DNA from: JAQUTK01 sp963677415
Lineage (GTDB): Bacteria > Bacteroidota > Bacteroidia > Bacteroidales > JAQUTK01
DNA length: 64,000 nucleotides
Reading direction: 5' to 3'
Assembly: GCA_963677415.2 (NCBI GenBank)
Contig: CAXXFJ010000034.1
Span: 1-64,000 of the forward strand
Within the stretch, counting starts at the first letter, position 1. Each line of letters starts with the position of its first letter. The translations under genes were made by a program, and so were the position numbers. Below the pieces are notes generated by a model, which did not search any database, was not told where the DNA came from, and saw nothing but the letters and a program-made list of their open reading frames with translations. Positions 38,270-46,933 of the stretch are shown one piece after another.

Positions 38270-38492
38270 AATAAAGTACCTTTAAAACAGTGAATATTTT
38301 ACAAAGGTGCCGTGCGGAATAACGGCAGGAAAGCACACATCATATAGTTTGTTGCGAAGATATATATTAATTTCATTTTTAAGCTATATTCTTTCATAAT
38401 TTTCATTTTTGGTCTGTTTCCAGAGTATTAAGTCCCTCTATTTTGCTGAAAAGATTCTATCTGTCAGAGTTCTACTATACAATAACACCCTT

Positions 38493-40877
38493 CTAAAACT
38501 CGAAAGTAAGTCCGATGGTGGGCAGGAGCGTTCCGCTATCTCTCTTCAGACTTTTCATGAGATAACGTGTTTTGTCTGACGGGTTGAGACTACCGGTGCT
38601 CATGACCACATCTTGCTCATGGAGTGTACTGTTTGTGACATTTTGGATGTCGAGATAGATGCCCAGCATGTAGCGGCTGCGGATATAAAAGGTCTTGTCA
38701 ACACGGAGGTCCAACTGTCCGAAAGCATTGAGTCGACGGGTGTTAAACTTGCTGTAATCAAAGTAGGGGCGTCCTTGCACATCCCATGCGGTAATGAGGG
38801 ACGATTTGTCCAAGTCATAGGGAGTATAGGGGGCTCCGCCTATCAGACTGTATTTCAACCCCAGACTCCAGTGGTGGGAGAAGTTGTAGGTGCCTCGTAC
38901 ATTGAAGATGTAACGGTTATCCCAGGAGGAAACGATGTAGGGATCTCTCGCACTGTTTCTGTATTCGCTCTTGAAGAGGGTGAATGAGGAGGAGAACATG
39001 AGCTTTTCGGGTATGCGCCATTCTGCGAGCAGTTCGAATCCGTAGGAGCGACCTTCAGCTCCGGATGTGAGTGCTTCATTGCCGATGACTCCATAATCGT
39101 TGCCTTTGCAGGTGAGGGGGATGCTGTCACTCAGGGAAACGGGTATATTGTCATATTTCTTGTAAAAAAGTTCGGCGGTGAGTTCGATACGCTTACCGAG
39201 AGAATAGGTGAGTCCGGTACTGATCTGATCGGAAAGCATGTAGTGCAAAACGGACTTGTTGATGAACTGACCACCCGATTTGAAGCCCATGGCTGTGGAA
39301 GGCGGCAACTGATAATAGTGGCCAAGGGCTCCACTCCAGTAGAGGTTTTCGACCAGACGGTAGGAAAGCGAGAAACGGGGAGAAAACTGCTCCAACGGGT
39401 TGCGCATATTGTCGGAGTAATCGGCGCCATCAAGTCGTACACTTGCAGTGGCAATAAACTGTTCGTCCGGTGCTTCATAGGTGGCTCTTGAGAAGAGTCC
39501 CCAACGCAGGAAACCGAAGCTCGTCCGGTAGTTGATCTCTTGGATAGCTTGCTTGAGAAAGAGTTTCTGAAAGGTGTTATTGCTGTATTGGGAGTAGTTC
39601 AGACTGACACCGCTGTTAAACTCCCAGTTGCCGGCGACGTAGAGCTCTTCAAAGCGCAGACGAGTATCTTGTTCTGTGGAACCGAGGCGAAGCGTCAGAC
39701 TGTCCGGATAGGTGTCAGCATTGTTCATGTATTTCGTGTTATTATTATTGAGAAAGTTGTGGCTCACCACGACTGTTTGCACATGTGCACCTGCATAATG
39801 TTTGTACACGGCTCCCAGGGTGAATGTCTTTTGTGTGATGTGGGGCAGAAAGCCAACAATATATTCCGCGTCTTCGTCCTTGGGTGAATCACTGATATTC
39901 ATGTCGTCAATGCCTCCCAATCCTAAGAGGGTCAGTTCGTGATGCTCCGAAAAGCGACGTTTGACTTTAAACTGTGCATCGGTGAAGGTAGGCAAAAAGG
40001 GAAGGCCTAATGCCTTGAAGAGAAATTCCAGATAGCTACGGCGCACAGAGACGAGGTAGGTGGTCTTGTCATCGATGGACCCGTTGGCCGCCAACGATAG
40101 TTCGGAGGCACCGACTGTGGCTTTGAAGGATTGCTTCTGAGGGTTGCCGTCGCGCAGACTGATGTCCATCACCGAACTGAGCGCATTGCCTCTGTTGGAA
40201 GGAAAGGCGCTGGTGAAGAAGTTGACTTCACGGATAAGGTCGGCGTTGATCAGTCCAACAGGACCTCCCGAAGCTCCTTGCGTGCTGAAATGATTGATGT
40301 TGGGAATCTCCACACCATCCATGTAAAAGCGATTTTCCGACGGACCACCACCGCGTACGATCAGATCGTTACGGTAGCTGGTGGGAGAGAAGGCGACACC
40401 GGGATACGACTGTACGATGCGGGAGATGTCGCGATTGGCTCCGGGACTTTTCTCTATCTCCTGCAATCCAATGGTACGCACGCCTACTGGACTCTCAGCG
40501 ATCAGAAAGCTGGCGGGTACTGAGACAAGGATCTCACCCAACTGAAGGGTGTTTTCTTCGAGTTCGATATTGACGTAGAGGTCGTGTGCCGTGAGAATAT
40601 ATTCGGGTGTGATCAGGCTCTTATATCCCAGACTGGCTGCTTGCAGACGGTGTATGCCCGAGGGTACGCGAGAAATCGTAAAGTTACCCGCAGAGTCGGT
40701 ATAGGCTCCTTGTGTCTTGCCATATACATTGACACTGATGAAAGAGAGAGGGTCGCGGGTAGTCTTGTCTATGACTTTTCCACGAATGGAATAGGTGGTT
40801 TGTGCAGGACTGCTGCAGATTGAAAAAAGCGAGAAAAGCAGGGTGAATAGAAGCAGCAAGTACTCTCTTTTTTTCAT
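38493..40877 (-). CDS. TonB-dependent outer membrane receptor with carboxypeptidase-regulatory-like domain
   Basis: 794-aa outer membrane transporter. Signal peptide about 1-26 (ending SSPAQ), a CarboxypepD_reg-like domain (about 29-115; IRGKVIDKTTRDPLSFISVN), the plug (about 120-240; RDISRIVQSYPGVAFSPTS, DLIVRGGGPSENRFYMDGVE) and a 22-strand-type barrel ending in the aromatic C-terminal signal LTFEF. It is shorter than SusC proteins (about 1000 aa) and no SusD gene follows, so it is not part of a standard glycan import pair; the cargo is unknown and could be a cofactor, peptide or metal complex. It is divergent from the PHP lipoprotein, with both promoters inside one palindrome. Confidence 0.88.
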   Translation of the reverse strand: MKKREYLLLLFTLLFSLFSICSSPAQTTYSIRGKVIDKTTRDPLSFISVNVYGKTQGAYTDSAGNFTISRVPSGIHRLQAASLGYKSLITPEYILTAHDLYVNIELEENTLQLGEILVSVPASFLIAESPVGVRTIGLQEIEKSPGANRDISRIVQSYPGVAFSPTSYRNDLIVRGGGPSENRFYMDGVEIPNINHFSTQGASGGPVGLINADLIREVNFFTSAFPSNRGNALSSVMDISLRDGNPQKQSFKATVGASELSLAANGSIDDKTTYLVSVRRSYLEFLFKALGLPFLPTFTDAQFKVKRRFSEHHELTLLGLGGIDDMNISDSPKDEDAEYIVGFLPHITQKTFTLGAVYKHYAGAHVQTVVVSHNFLNNNNTKYMNNADTYPDSLTLRLGSTEQDTRLRFEELYVAGNWEFNSGVSLNYSQYSNNTFQKLFLKQAIQEINYRTSFGFLRWGLFSRATYEAPDEQFIATASVRLDGADYSDNMRNPLEQFSPRFSLSYRLVENLYWSGALGHYYQLPPSTAMGFKSGGQFINKSVLHYMLSDQISTGLTYSLGKRIELTAELFYKKYDNIPVSLSDSIPLTCKGNDYGVIGNEALTSGAEGRSYGFELLAEWRIPEKLMFSSSFTLFKSEYRNSARDPYIVSSWDNRYIFNVRGTYNFSHHWSLGLKYSLIGGAPYTPYDLDKSSLITAWDVQGRPYFDYSKFNTRRLNAFGQLDLRVDKTFYIRSRYMLGIYLDIQNVTNSTLHEQDVVMSTGSLNPSDKTRYLMKSLKRDSGTLLPTIGLTFEF

Positions 40878-40943
40878 AAATAGTTTTAGTCTTAATAATG
40901 TGTGTTAAGATGCAGAATAATTATGTATTCAATAAAGAATTAG

Positions 40944-40951
40944 TATATTTG
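40944..40951 (+). promoter_or_regulatory. -7 box for the PHP lipoprotein
   Basis: TATATTTG in the left arm of the palindrome; start point predicted in the palindrome centre, leader about 30 nt. Confidence 0.6.
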
Positions 40952-40964
40952 CATCTGATCCATG

Positions 40965-40972
40965 CAAATATA
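40965..40972 (-). promoter_or_regulatory. -7 box for the TonB receptor
   Basis: TATATTTG on the minus strand in the right arm; leader about 80 nt to the ATG at 40877. Its upstream promoter half overlaps the first codons of the PHP gene. Confidence 0.55.
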
Positions 40973-40986
40973 CTAATTCTCCGGAT

Positions 40987-41982
40987 ATGAAAAAGTATCT
41001 TCCTCTATTTCTGATTGTTCTTCTTTCTTTATTTGCCTGCGAGAAGAGCGATGATCAGGATCTTCTGATCAGCCGTTCAATTATCGAGATGGCTACTGAT
41101 GAGGATATAACCAATACAGCTGTGCCTCCTTCCGGATTTTACAACCCATACAGTTATGCCGGTGCCGTGAGATTGAAAGGTCAGATGCATTGCCACACTA
41201 CTAATTCTGATGGATATTATTCACCTTCTCAGTTGGCCACTTTATTTAAAGAGGCTGGCTATGATTTTTTTACCATCACTGATCATGATTATATCACCAC
41301 GGAACCGCAAGGCAACGAACTGATCTGGTTATGCAATTCGTATGAGAGTACGCAGGCGACACATCTGTGTGTATATAATGCGGGCAGCGTGCTCAAAGGG
41401 GTGCTTTCCATCAAAGATGTGATCGACTACCAGGTGTATAAGAGAAGCGCTGTGGTTGGACTGGCACATCCGGACTGGTTTAGACATCGGGTGGGAGCAG
41501 ACGACCTGATACATACTTGTAAAGGCTCTTCTTTTGTAGAAGTATGGAATGGCACTATGATCACCTCGCTGGGGGAAAACACCCCCAGAGCGTGGGATAT
41601 CATGCTTTCCAATAATCTGCGTGTGCTTGGTTTGGCAGTGGATGATCTGCATGCAGCAGGAGATCTGAAGAAAGGATGGGTGGAGGTGCTATCAATGAGC
41701 CGGAGCCGCGATGATATTATGTTTGCACTGCTTAAAGGTGCTTTCTATGCAACTAACGGCGCGACGATTGATGCAGTGGAGTACAGAAGAGATACTCTTA
41801 CAATCCACACGGGTAGTCCGTCTGCGATTACCACTTTTTACGGTACGAACGGAGTGCAGTTGGGTGATAAGATCGTTGGTGAGAATGCACAGTATGCGAT
41901 CACGGGATTGGAGAAATATGTAAGAGCAGTCGTCAAAGAAAACGGAAAATATTGCTGGACACAACCGATTTTTCTGAAGTAA
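40987..41982 (+). CDS. PHP-domain lipoprotein (metal-dependent phosphoesterase-like)
   Basis: 331 aa. MKKYLPLFLIVLLSLFAC is a lipoprotein signal with Cys18. The PHP domain starts near residue 60 and keeps its metal-binding motifs: MHCHTTNSDG, ITDHDYI, GLAHPDW and AVDDLHA. A C-terminal beta domain follows (about 255-331). PHP enzymes hydrolyse phosphoesters with two or three metal ions; an envelope-anchored form may act on a phosphorylated sugar or nucleotide outside the cytoplasm, but no substrate is shown. The ATG lies only 6 bp after the palindrome shared with the TonB receptor, suggesting joint regulation of uptake and processing of one compound. Confidence 0.83.
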   Translation: MKKYLPLFLIVLLSLFACEKSDDQDLLISRSIIEMATDEDITNTAVPPSGFYNPYSYAGAVRLKGQMHCHTTNSDGYYSPSQLATLFKEAGYDFFTITDHDYITTEPQGNELIWLCNSYESTQATHLCVYNAGSVLKGVLSIKDVIDYQVYKRSAVVGLAHPDWFRHRVGADDLIHTCKGSSFVEVWNGTMITSLGENTPRAWDIMLSNNLRVLGLAVDDLHAAGDLKKGWVEVLSMSRSRDDIMFALLKGAFYATNGATIDAVEYRRDTLTIHTGSPSAITTFYGTNGVQLGDKIVGENAQYAITGLEKYVRAVVKENGKYCWTQPIFLK

Positions 41983-42078
41983 TTAATTGTTTCTGTCTTT
42001 CTTGAAAAGTTATTTTTTGTTTGTAGCATTGGTTGTTGAAGCAACTGGTCTGTAGTAAGTTATAACAAGTAAAAATGG

Positions 42079-42131
42079 CATAGGGAGTATTCTGGGTGAG
42101 GTCCCAGGATTGCTTAGTCTCCTTTGCTATG
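42079..42131. other. Structured stretch upstream of the atp operon
   Basis: Nested complementary segments: catag..ggag with ctcc..ctatg on the outside, and ctggg (42092-42096) with cccag (42103-42107) inside. No T-run follows. It may be a read-through hairpin after the PHP gene; no known RNA family recognised. Confidence 0.35.
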
Positions 42132-42173
42132 TAAAGAAATGATTAGGAACTAAGTTTTTTCCATTATTTTGTG

Positions 42174-42181
42174 TACTTTTG
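42174..42181 (+). promoter_or_regulatory. -7 box for the ATP synthase operon
   Basis: TACTTTTG matches TAnnTTTG, leader about 30 nt to atpD; a T-rich tract lies near -33. Confidence 0.65.
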
Positions 42182-42216
42182 CACTCAATAAAAATAGGTA
42201 TATAATACAATAGTCT

Positions 42217-43749
42217 ATGACGCAAATAATAGGGGTAATATCACAGGTTATCGGTCCTGTAGTTGATGTCTATTTCAAGGGTAACGAAGAAGGTATTGCC
42301 CGTTTACCTCGCATCCACGATGCAATGGAAGTCAAACGTCCCAATGGCTCATTATTGGTGCTTGAGGTACAGCAACACATTGGTGAGAATACGGTACGTA
42401 CAGTGGCGCTGGATAGTACAGATGGCCTTCAAAGAGGACTTGACGTTATCTCCCGAAAGTCTCCAATCCGCATGCCTGTCGGTGAACAGGTAAAAGGCCG
42501 CCTGATGAATGTCATTGGTGATCCAATTGATGGTATGAAGGGACTGGATAATGAGGGTGCTTATTCCATCCATAGAGACCCTCCTAAGTTTGACGAGCTC
42601 ACGACTACTAAAGAAATCTTCTGGACCGGAATCAAGGTGATTGATCTCCTTGAACCGTACAGCAAGGGTGGTAAGATTGGTTTGTTTGGTGGTGCAGGTG
42701 TTGGCAAGACGGTGCTTATCATGGAGCTTATTAATAACGTTGCAAAGAAGAACAATGGTTTTTCTGTATTTGCCGGTGTGGGTGAGCGAACGCGTGAGGG
42801 TAATGATTTACTCCGTGAGATGATTGAATCGGGTGTAATCAAATATGGCGAGGAGTTTAAAAAGAGCATGGAAGCAGGTCATTGGGATCTGACTAAGGTG
42901 GATTACAATGAAGTGGCTAAGTCGCAGGCAAGTCTGGTTTTTGGACAGATGAATGAACCTCCGGGAGCTCGTGCATCTGTAGCTTTGTCTGGCCTGACTA
43001 TTGCAGAGTCTTTCCGTGATATGGGTAGTAAGGCGGGCACTTCCAGCGATATTCTTTTCTTTATTGATAATATATTCCGTTTCACACAAGCGGGGTCTGA
43101 GGTTTCTGCTTTGCTGGGGCGTATGCCTTCTGCTGTTGGATATCAGCCTACCCTAGCTTCTGAAATGGGTGCGATGCAGGAACGGATTACTTCTACAAAG
43201 ACCGGTTCTATTACTTCTGTGCAAGCTATTTATGTGCCTGCAGATGATCTTACCGATCCTGCTCCGGCTACTACATTTGCGCATCTTGATGCTACGACAG
43301 TACTTAGTCGAAAGATTACCGAGCTGGGTATCTATCCTGCTGTGGATCCGCTGGAATCAACATCACGTGTACTTGATCCTCTTGTTGTGGGTGATGATCA
43401 TTATGATACAGCTCAACGTGTGAAGATGATACTTCAACGTAATAAGGAGCTACAGGATATTATTTCCATTCTTGGAATGGAGGAACTTTCAGATGAGGAC
43501 CGCACGGTGGTCAATCGTGCGCGCCGCATACAACGTTTTTTGTCGCAGCCATTTACTGTTGCCGAACAGTTTACAGGTATTAATGGTGTGATGGTCTCTA
43601 TTGAAGATACGATCCGCGGCTTCAAAATGATTCTGGATGGTGAAGTTGATTATCTGCCAGAGGCTGCCTTCTTGAATGTTGGCACAATTGAGCAGGCAAT
43701 TGAGAAAGGGAAAGAGTTATTGGAGAAAGCAACTAATGCTTCTAAATAA
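42217..43749 (+). CDS. atpD: ATP synthase F1 subunit beta
   Basis: 510-aa catalytic subunit. Walker A GGAGVGKT is in GLFGGAGVGKTVLIMEL, the Walker B strand is in SSDILFFIDNIFRF, and the family's regulatory loop appears as MEELSDEDRTVV, close to DELSEED. It begins an operon in the order beta-epsilon-X-a-c-b-delta-alpha-gamma, different from the proteobacterial order and characteristic of Bacteroidetes. The slightly long chain (usual 460-510) is due to insertions around residues 195-230. Part of the cytoplasmic F1 head, it makes ATP when the rotor turns. Confidence 0.97.
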   Translation: MTQIIGVISQVIGPVVDVYFKGNEEGIARLPRIHDAMEVKRPNGSLLVLEVQQHIGENTVRTVALDSTDGLQRGLDVISRKSPIRMPVGEQVKGRLMNVIGDPIDGMKGLDNEGAYSIHRDPPKFDELTTTKEIFWTGIKVIDLLEPYSKGGKIGLFGGAGVGKTVLIMELINNVAKKNNGFSVFAGVGERTREGNDLLREMIESGVIKYGEEFKKSMEAGHWDLTKVDYNEVAKSQASLVFGQMNEPPGARASVALSGLTIAESFRDMGSKAGTSSDILFFIDNIFRFTQAGSEVSALLGRMPSAVGYQPTLASEMGAMQERITSTKTGSITSVQAIYVPADDLTDPAPATTFAHLDATTVLSRKITELGIYPAVDPLESTSRVLDPLVVGDDHYDTAQRVKMILQRNKELQDIISILGMEELSDEDRTVVNRARRIQRFLSQPFTVAEQFTGINGVMVSIEDTIRGFKMILDGEVDYLPEAAFLNVGTIEQAIEKGKELLEKATNASK

Positions 43750-43755
43750 AATAGC

Positions 43756-43995
43756 ATGAAACTACGGATATATACTCCAGAGAAGATCGTGTATGATGGT
43801 GATAATGATATCGTTAAGATACCAGGTATAAAGGGATCGTTTACCGTGCTGAAAAATCACGCACCTCTGATTTCTTCCATCACTAATGGAGTAATCCTGT
43901 ATAAAGTGGCTGACACTGAAGTAATGCTCGCAGTAAAAAGCGGCTTTATCGAAGTGAAGGATAATGTGATTACCGTGTGTGTTGAACTGAAATAA
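43756..43995 (+). CDS. atpC: ATP synthase F1 subunit epsilon, short form
   Basis: 79 aa, only the N-terminal beta-sandwich (MKLRIYTPEKIVYDGD, GSFTVLKNHAPLISSIT). The C-terminal helical hairpin, which in E. coli epsilon (139 aa) inhibits ATP hydrolysis, is absent. It starts 6 bp after atpD. The short form means that epsilon-type inhibition by helix extension cannot work here. It still should couple gamma to the c-ring. Confidence 0.95.
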   Translation: MKLRIYTPEKIVYDGDNDIVKIPGIKGSFTVLKNHAPLISSITNGVILYKVADTEVMLAVKSGFIEVKDNVITVCVELK

Positions 43996-44007
43996 GAGAA
44001 GAAAGCT

Positions 44008-44409
44008 ATGAAAAGATTGAAGAAATTATTTGATTGGGAATTGACTCTTTGGTTTGGTAGTGTGGGAATCTTATTTGGCTTGTTTCTGTATTATGTAACT
44101 CCCGACTATTATTTCCCGGAATATCCAACCATCCCTGTATTTTACTATGTATTGGGACTGTTTACAGTGAATACGCTCGAACACAGCAAGCCTTCAAGTG
44201 AAATATCGATTGTCAACCGGTATATGCTGATGAGAGGTCTCAAGATGGTCCTCACGTTACTTTTCGTAGGATGCAGTTTGTTTTTTATGAAACAGAAACG
44301 CATGTGCTTTTTGCTTACGGTGATGGTTTATTATTTTATCTATCTCATCATGGAGACCTATTTCTTTTACAGGTACGAGAAGAGACTTAAGAATAAGGAA
44401 GATATATGA
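44008..44409 (+). CDS. Four-helix membrane protein in the AtpI position
   Basis: 133 aa with about four hydrophobic segments (about 13-31, 41-58, 71-88, 94-113) and basic ends (MKRLKKLF; EKRLKNKEDI). It sits between epsilon and subunit a and overlaps atpB by four bases (ATGA). I see no clear sequence match to AtpI, but position, size and topology agree with a small assembly factor for the c-ring. Cys91 and Cys98 face the same part of the third and fourth helices. Function unproven. Confidence 0.7.
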   Translation: MKRLKKLFDWELTLWFGSVGILFGLFLYYVTPDYYFPEYPTIPVFYYVLGLFTVNTLEHSKPSSEISIVNRYMLMRGLKMVLTLLFVGCSLFFMKQKRMCFLLTVMVYYFIYLIMETYFFYRYEKRLKNKEDI

Positions 44410-45494
44410 GAAAAGATTTATCTGAACTATTTGTGCGATTGTTGCTGGTTGCTTGTCTTTTCTTGCTGACTATTGCGCCTCTAAGAGCTCAGGAAGCTCC
44501 AAAAGGGAAAGTGGATGTAAAAGAAATTGTATTTGGGCATATATTCGATTCATATGAATGGCATATAACCCAGTGGGGAGATCATCCTGTAGCTATACCC
44601 CTTCCTGTCATCCTAAATAGTAAAATGAGCGGATGGCATATCTTCCTCTCATCTAAATTACATAACAATAATAAATACGAAGGCTTTTATATCGCCTCTG
44701 TAGGTGATCATAAAGGTATGATTGTAGAGAAGAATGCTTCTGGAGAAGAGATAAGACCCTTGGATCTTTCTATTACAAAGAATGCTTTTTCATTAATGAT
44801 TACCAGTGTACTACTTGTGGTTCTGATGCTTTCTGTGACTCGTTTTTATAAAAAGAATACGTACAAAAAGGCTCCTGGTGGATTTGCAGGGATGATAGAG
44901 GTGGTTATCATGACAATTCATGATGATGTGGTAATTAAATGTGTAGGCAAAGACTATAAACGATATGCACCGTATCTCTTGACTGTATTTTTCTTTGTTC
45001 TGATCAACAATTTGATGGGTCTTATTCCTGTTTTTCCAGGAGGGGCTAATGTGACGGGGAATATTGCTATTACCGTAGTGCTTGCACTCTGTACATTTGT
45101 GGTCGTAAATGTGTTTGGAACAAAAGAATATTGGAAAGAGATTTTGTGGCCTGATGTTCCTATATGGATGAAACTACCAATTCCGATGATGCCTGTGCTG
45201 GAGTTGGTTGGGATTTTTACCAAGCCGTTTGCATTGACTATCCGTTTGATGGCCAATATAATGGCGGGGCATGCTGCAGTGCTTGGTCTTACTAGTCTGG
45301 TGTTTGTGACGGTAAGTATGGGCCCGGCAATTAATACGACGATGACAGTAGGTTCAGTATTGTTTTGCTTGTTTATGAACTGTATCGAACTGCTGGTTGC
45401 CTTTATTCAAGCGTATGTGTTTACGATGTTATCGGCAGTGTTTATTGGTTTGTCAAGGGTGGAACATCCGCATAAAGAGAAAACTGTTGAATAA
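44406..45494 (+). CDS. atpB: ATP synthase F0 subunit a
   Basis: 362-aa stator channel of F0, longer than the E. coli protein (271 aa) because of an N-terminal part: a signal-like hydrophobic stretch (about 10-28, ending LRAQ) and an extracytoplasmic segment of about 100 residues before the first core helix (about 125). The essential Arg is in LTIRLMANIMAGH, and the partner helix continues with EL-VAFIQAYVFT. The long periplasmic N-terminus is usual in Bacteroidetes. Start overlaps the previous stop by four bases. Confidence 0.95.
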   Translation: MRKDLSELFVRLLLVACLFLLTIAPLRAQEAPKGKVDVKEIVFGHIFDSYEWHITQWGDHPVAIPLPVILNSKMSGWHIFLSSKLHNNNKYEGFYIASVGDHKGMIVEKNASGEEIRPLDLSITKNAFSLMITSVLLVVLMLSVTRFYKKNTYKKAPGGFAGMIEVVIMTIHDDVVIKCVGKDYKRYAPYLLTVFFFVLINNLMGLIPVFPGGANVTGNIAITVVLALCTFVVVNVFGTKEYWKEILWPDVPIWMKLPIPMMPVLELVGIFTKPFALTIRLMANIMAGHAAVLGLTSLVFVTVSMGPAINTTMTVGSVLFCLFMNCIELLVAFIQAYVFTMLSAVFIGLSRVEHPHKEKTVE

Positions 45495-45520
45495 ATTATA
45501 ACTTTTAAATATTTGAAATT

Positions 45521-45850
45521 ATGTTAGGAGCAATTTTGTTACAAGCTGCAACCGCAGTAGATTCTGTAAAAATGGCAATTGATACTGTTGCTGTTGCCGC
45601 AGCAGCAGCTGTTCAAACACCAGAAGTTGGATTAGGTTTAGGATTAGCTGAGATGGGAGCATCTATCGGTGCTGGTATCGCAGCCATCGGTGCTGGTATT
45701 GGAATTGGTAAGATAGGTTCGTCTGCCATGGAAGCTATTGCTCGCCAGCCAGAGTCAGCAAGTGATATTCGTATGAATATGATCATTATTGCTGCATTGG
45801 TAGAAGGTGTTTGCTTGTTTGCTGTAGTGGTTTGTTTCTTAGCATTATAA
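45521..45850 (+). CDS. atpE: ATP synthase F0 subunit c, proton-type
   Basis: 109-aa hairpin that forms the rotor ring. Helix 1 is GAGIAAIGAGIGIGKIG, the loop carries ARQPE, and helix 2 has the ion-binding Glu in AALVEGVCLF. The Na+-binding Gln and Ser/Thr found in Ilyobacter-type c subunits are replaced by Ile and Gly/Val, so the ring should bind protons. An N-terminal extension of about 35 residues, Ala/Val-rich (DTVAVAAAAAVQTPEV), is unusual against the typical 75-90 aa and could be a cleaved or insertion signal. Confidence 0.95.
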   Translation: MLGAILLQAATAVDSVKMAIDTVAVAAAAAVQTPEVGLGLGLAEMGASIGAGIAAIGAGIGIGKIGSSAMEAIARQPESASDIRMNMIIIAALVEGVCLFAVVVCFLAL

Positions 45851-45860
45851 TATCTGAGAT

Positions 45861-46367
45861 ATGTCATTATTACTACCTGAAACAGGTCTTTTGTTTTGGA
45901 TGCTGCTTTCTTTTGGAGGCGTCTTCTTTGTATTGGCCAAGTATGCTTTTCCTATCATTCTCAAGATGGTGGAAGAGCGGAAGCTGTACATTGATAACTC
46001 TCTCAAACTGGCAGACGAGACAAATGCGCAACTGGTAATCCTGAAAGAGGAAGGTGAGAAGATCATCGCCAAAGCCAGGGAAGAACAGGTAACTATTCTT
46101 AATGATGCACTGGGTGTGAAAGAACAGATTATCAATGAAGCCCGGAATGAAGCGAAAGCAGAGGCTGCTAAGCAGCTTGAAGTGGTGAGAAAGCAGATAA
46201 GGAAGGAACAGGCGGAAGCAATCTTAGAGGTTAGAAGCCAAGTTGCTATACTTGCAGTGGATATTGCAGAAAAGGTGATTCGTATGCAACTCAACGATAA
46301 GAAGAATCAGTTGGATATGATCAATCGATTGATAGATGAGGGCGATAAAATGACGACGGTACAATGA
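45861..46367 (+). CDS. atpF: ATP synthase F0 subunit b
   Basis: 168-aa peripheral-stalk subunit: one N-terminal transmembrane helix (about 10-31, GLLFWMLLSFGGVFFVLAK) and then a long charged coiled coil (EERKLYIDNSLKLADETNAQ and onwards) to the C-terminus. It begins 10 bp after atpE and its end overlaps atpH by four bases (ATGA). No b' paralogue follows, so b should be a homodimer. Confidence 0.95.
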   Translation: MSLLLPETGLLFWMLLSFGGVFFVLAKYAFPIILKMVEERKLYIDNSLKLADETNAQLVILKEEGEKIIAKAREEQVTILNDALGVKEQIINEARNEAKAEAAKQLEVVRKQIRKEQAEAILEVRSQVAILAVDIAEKVIRMQLNDKKNQLDMINRLIDEGDKMTTVQ

Positions 46368-46912
46368 TTACAGCAGGTATATCTTCCCGCTATGCGAAGG
46401 CACTGGTCAGCTTTGCTCGCGAAGAAAAACAGCAAGAGTGTGTTTACAAGGAAATGGCTCGGTTTGGTAAAAGCATTTTAGAAGTACCAGACTTGTTCAA
46501 AGCGTTGGATAATCCTGCTCTTTTGCGCAATCAGAAAGAAAGTCTGATAATTACTGCTTGCGGAGGTAATGTAAGTGATGTGACTCTTCGTTTTATTCGT
46601 CTGGTACTTCAAAAGAAGAGGGAACAATATCTTGACCGTATGGCGATGAAATATATTGATCTTTATCGTAAAGAGAACCAGATCATGATTGCCGAACTAG
46701 TCACCGCGGATTCTGCCAATGAAGAAGTTGAACAGCGGATGAGAGATATTATTAAGAAGTACAGACCTGTGACAGTAGAGTTTAGTACCAGATTAGATCC
46801 TTCTGTTATCGGTGGATTTATATTGTATATTGGTACTTATAGAGTGGATGCAAGTATCAGTACCCAGTTGAAAGAGGTGAAAAATCAATTTCTTGTAGAA
46901 AATTCAAAGTAG
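46364..46912 (+). CDS. atpH: ATP synthase F1 subunit delta
   Basis: 182-aa stalk subunit (OSCP family) joining b to the top of F1. N-terminal six-helix part (ISSRYAKALVSFAREEKQ) and the C-terminal signature VIGGFILYIGTYRVDASIS. It overlaps the end of atpF by four bases; atpA follows after 21 bp. Confidence 0.95.
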   Translation: MITAGISSRYAKALVSFAREEKQQECVYKEMARFGKSILEVPDLFKALDNPALLRNQKESLIITACGGNVSDVTLRFIRLVLQKKREQYLDRMAMKYIDLYRKENQIMIAELVTADSANEEVEQRMRDIIKKYRPVTVEFSTRLDPSVIGGFILYIGTYRVDASISTQLKEVKNQFLVENSK

Positions 46913-46933
46913 TAGAAAGAAATACGAAACAAT

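Larger units (their letters stand above)
40936..40980. repeat. Perfect 19-bp inverted repeat containing opposed promoters
   Basis: Arms 40936-40954 and 40962-40980 (agaattagtatatttgcat and its exact complement) with a 7-nt centre ctgatcc. Because the arms are complementary, each holds one TATATTTG box, and the boxes point towards each other. It lies between the divergent TonB receptor and PHP lipoprotein genes. Confidence 0.92.
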
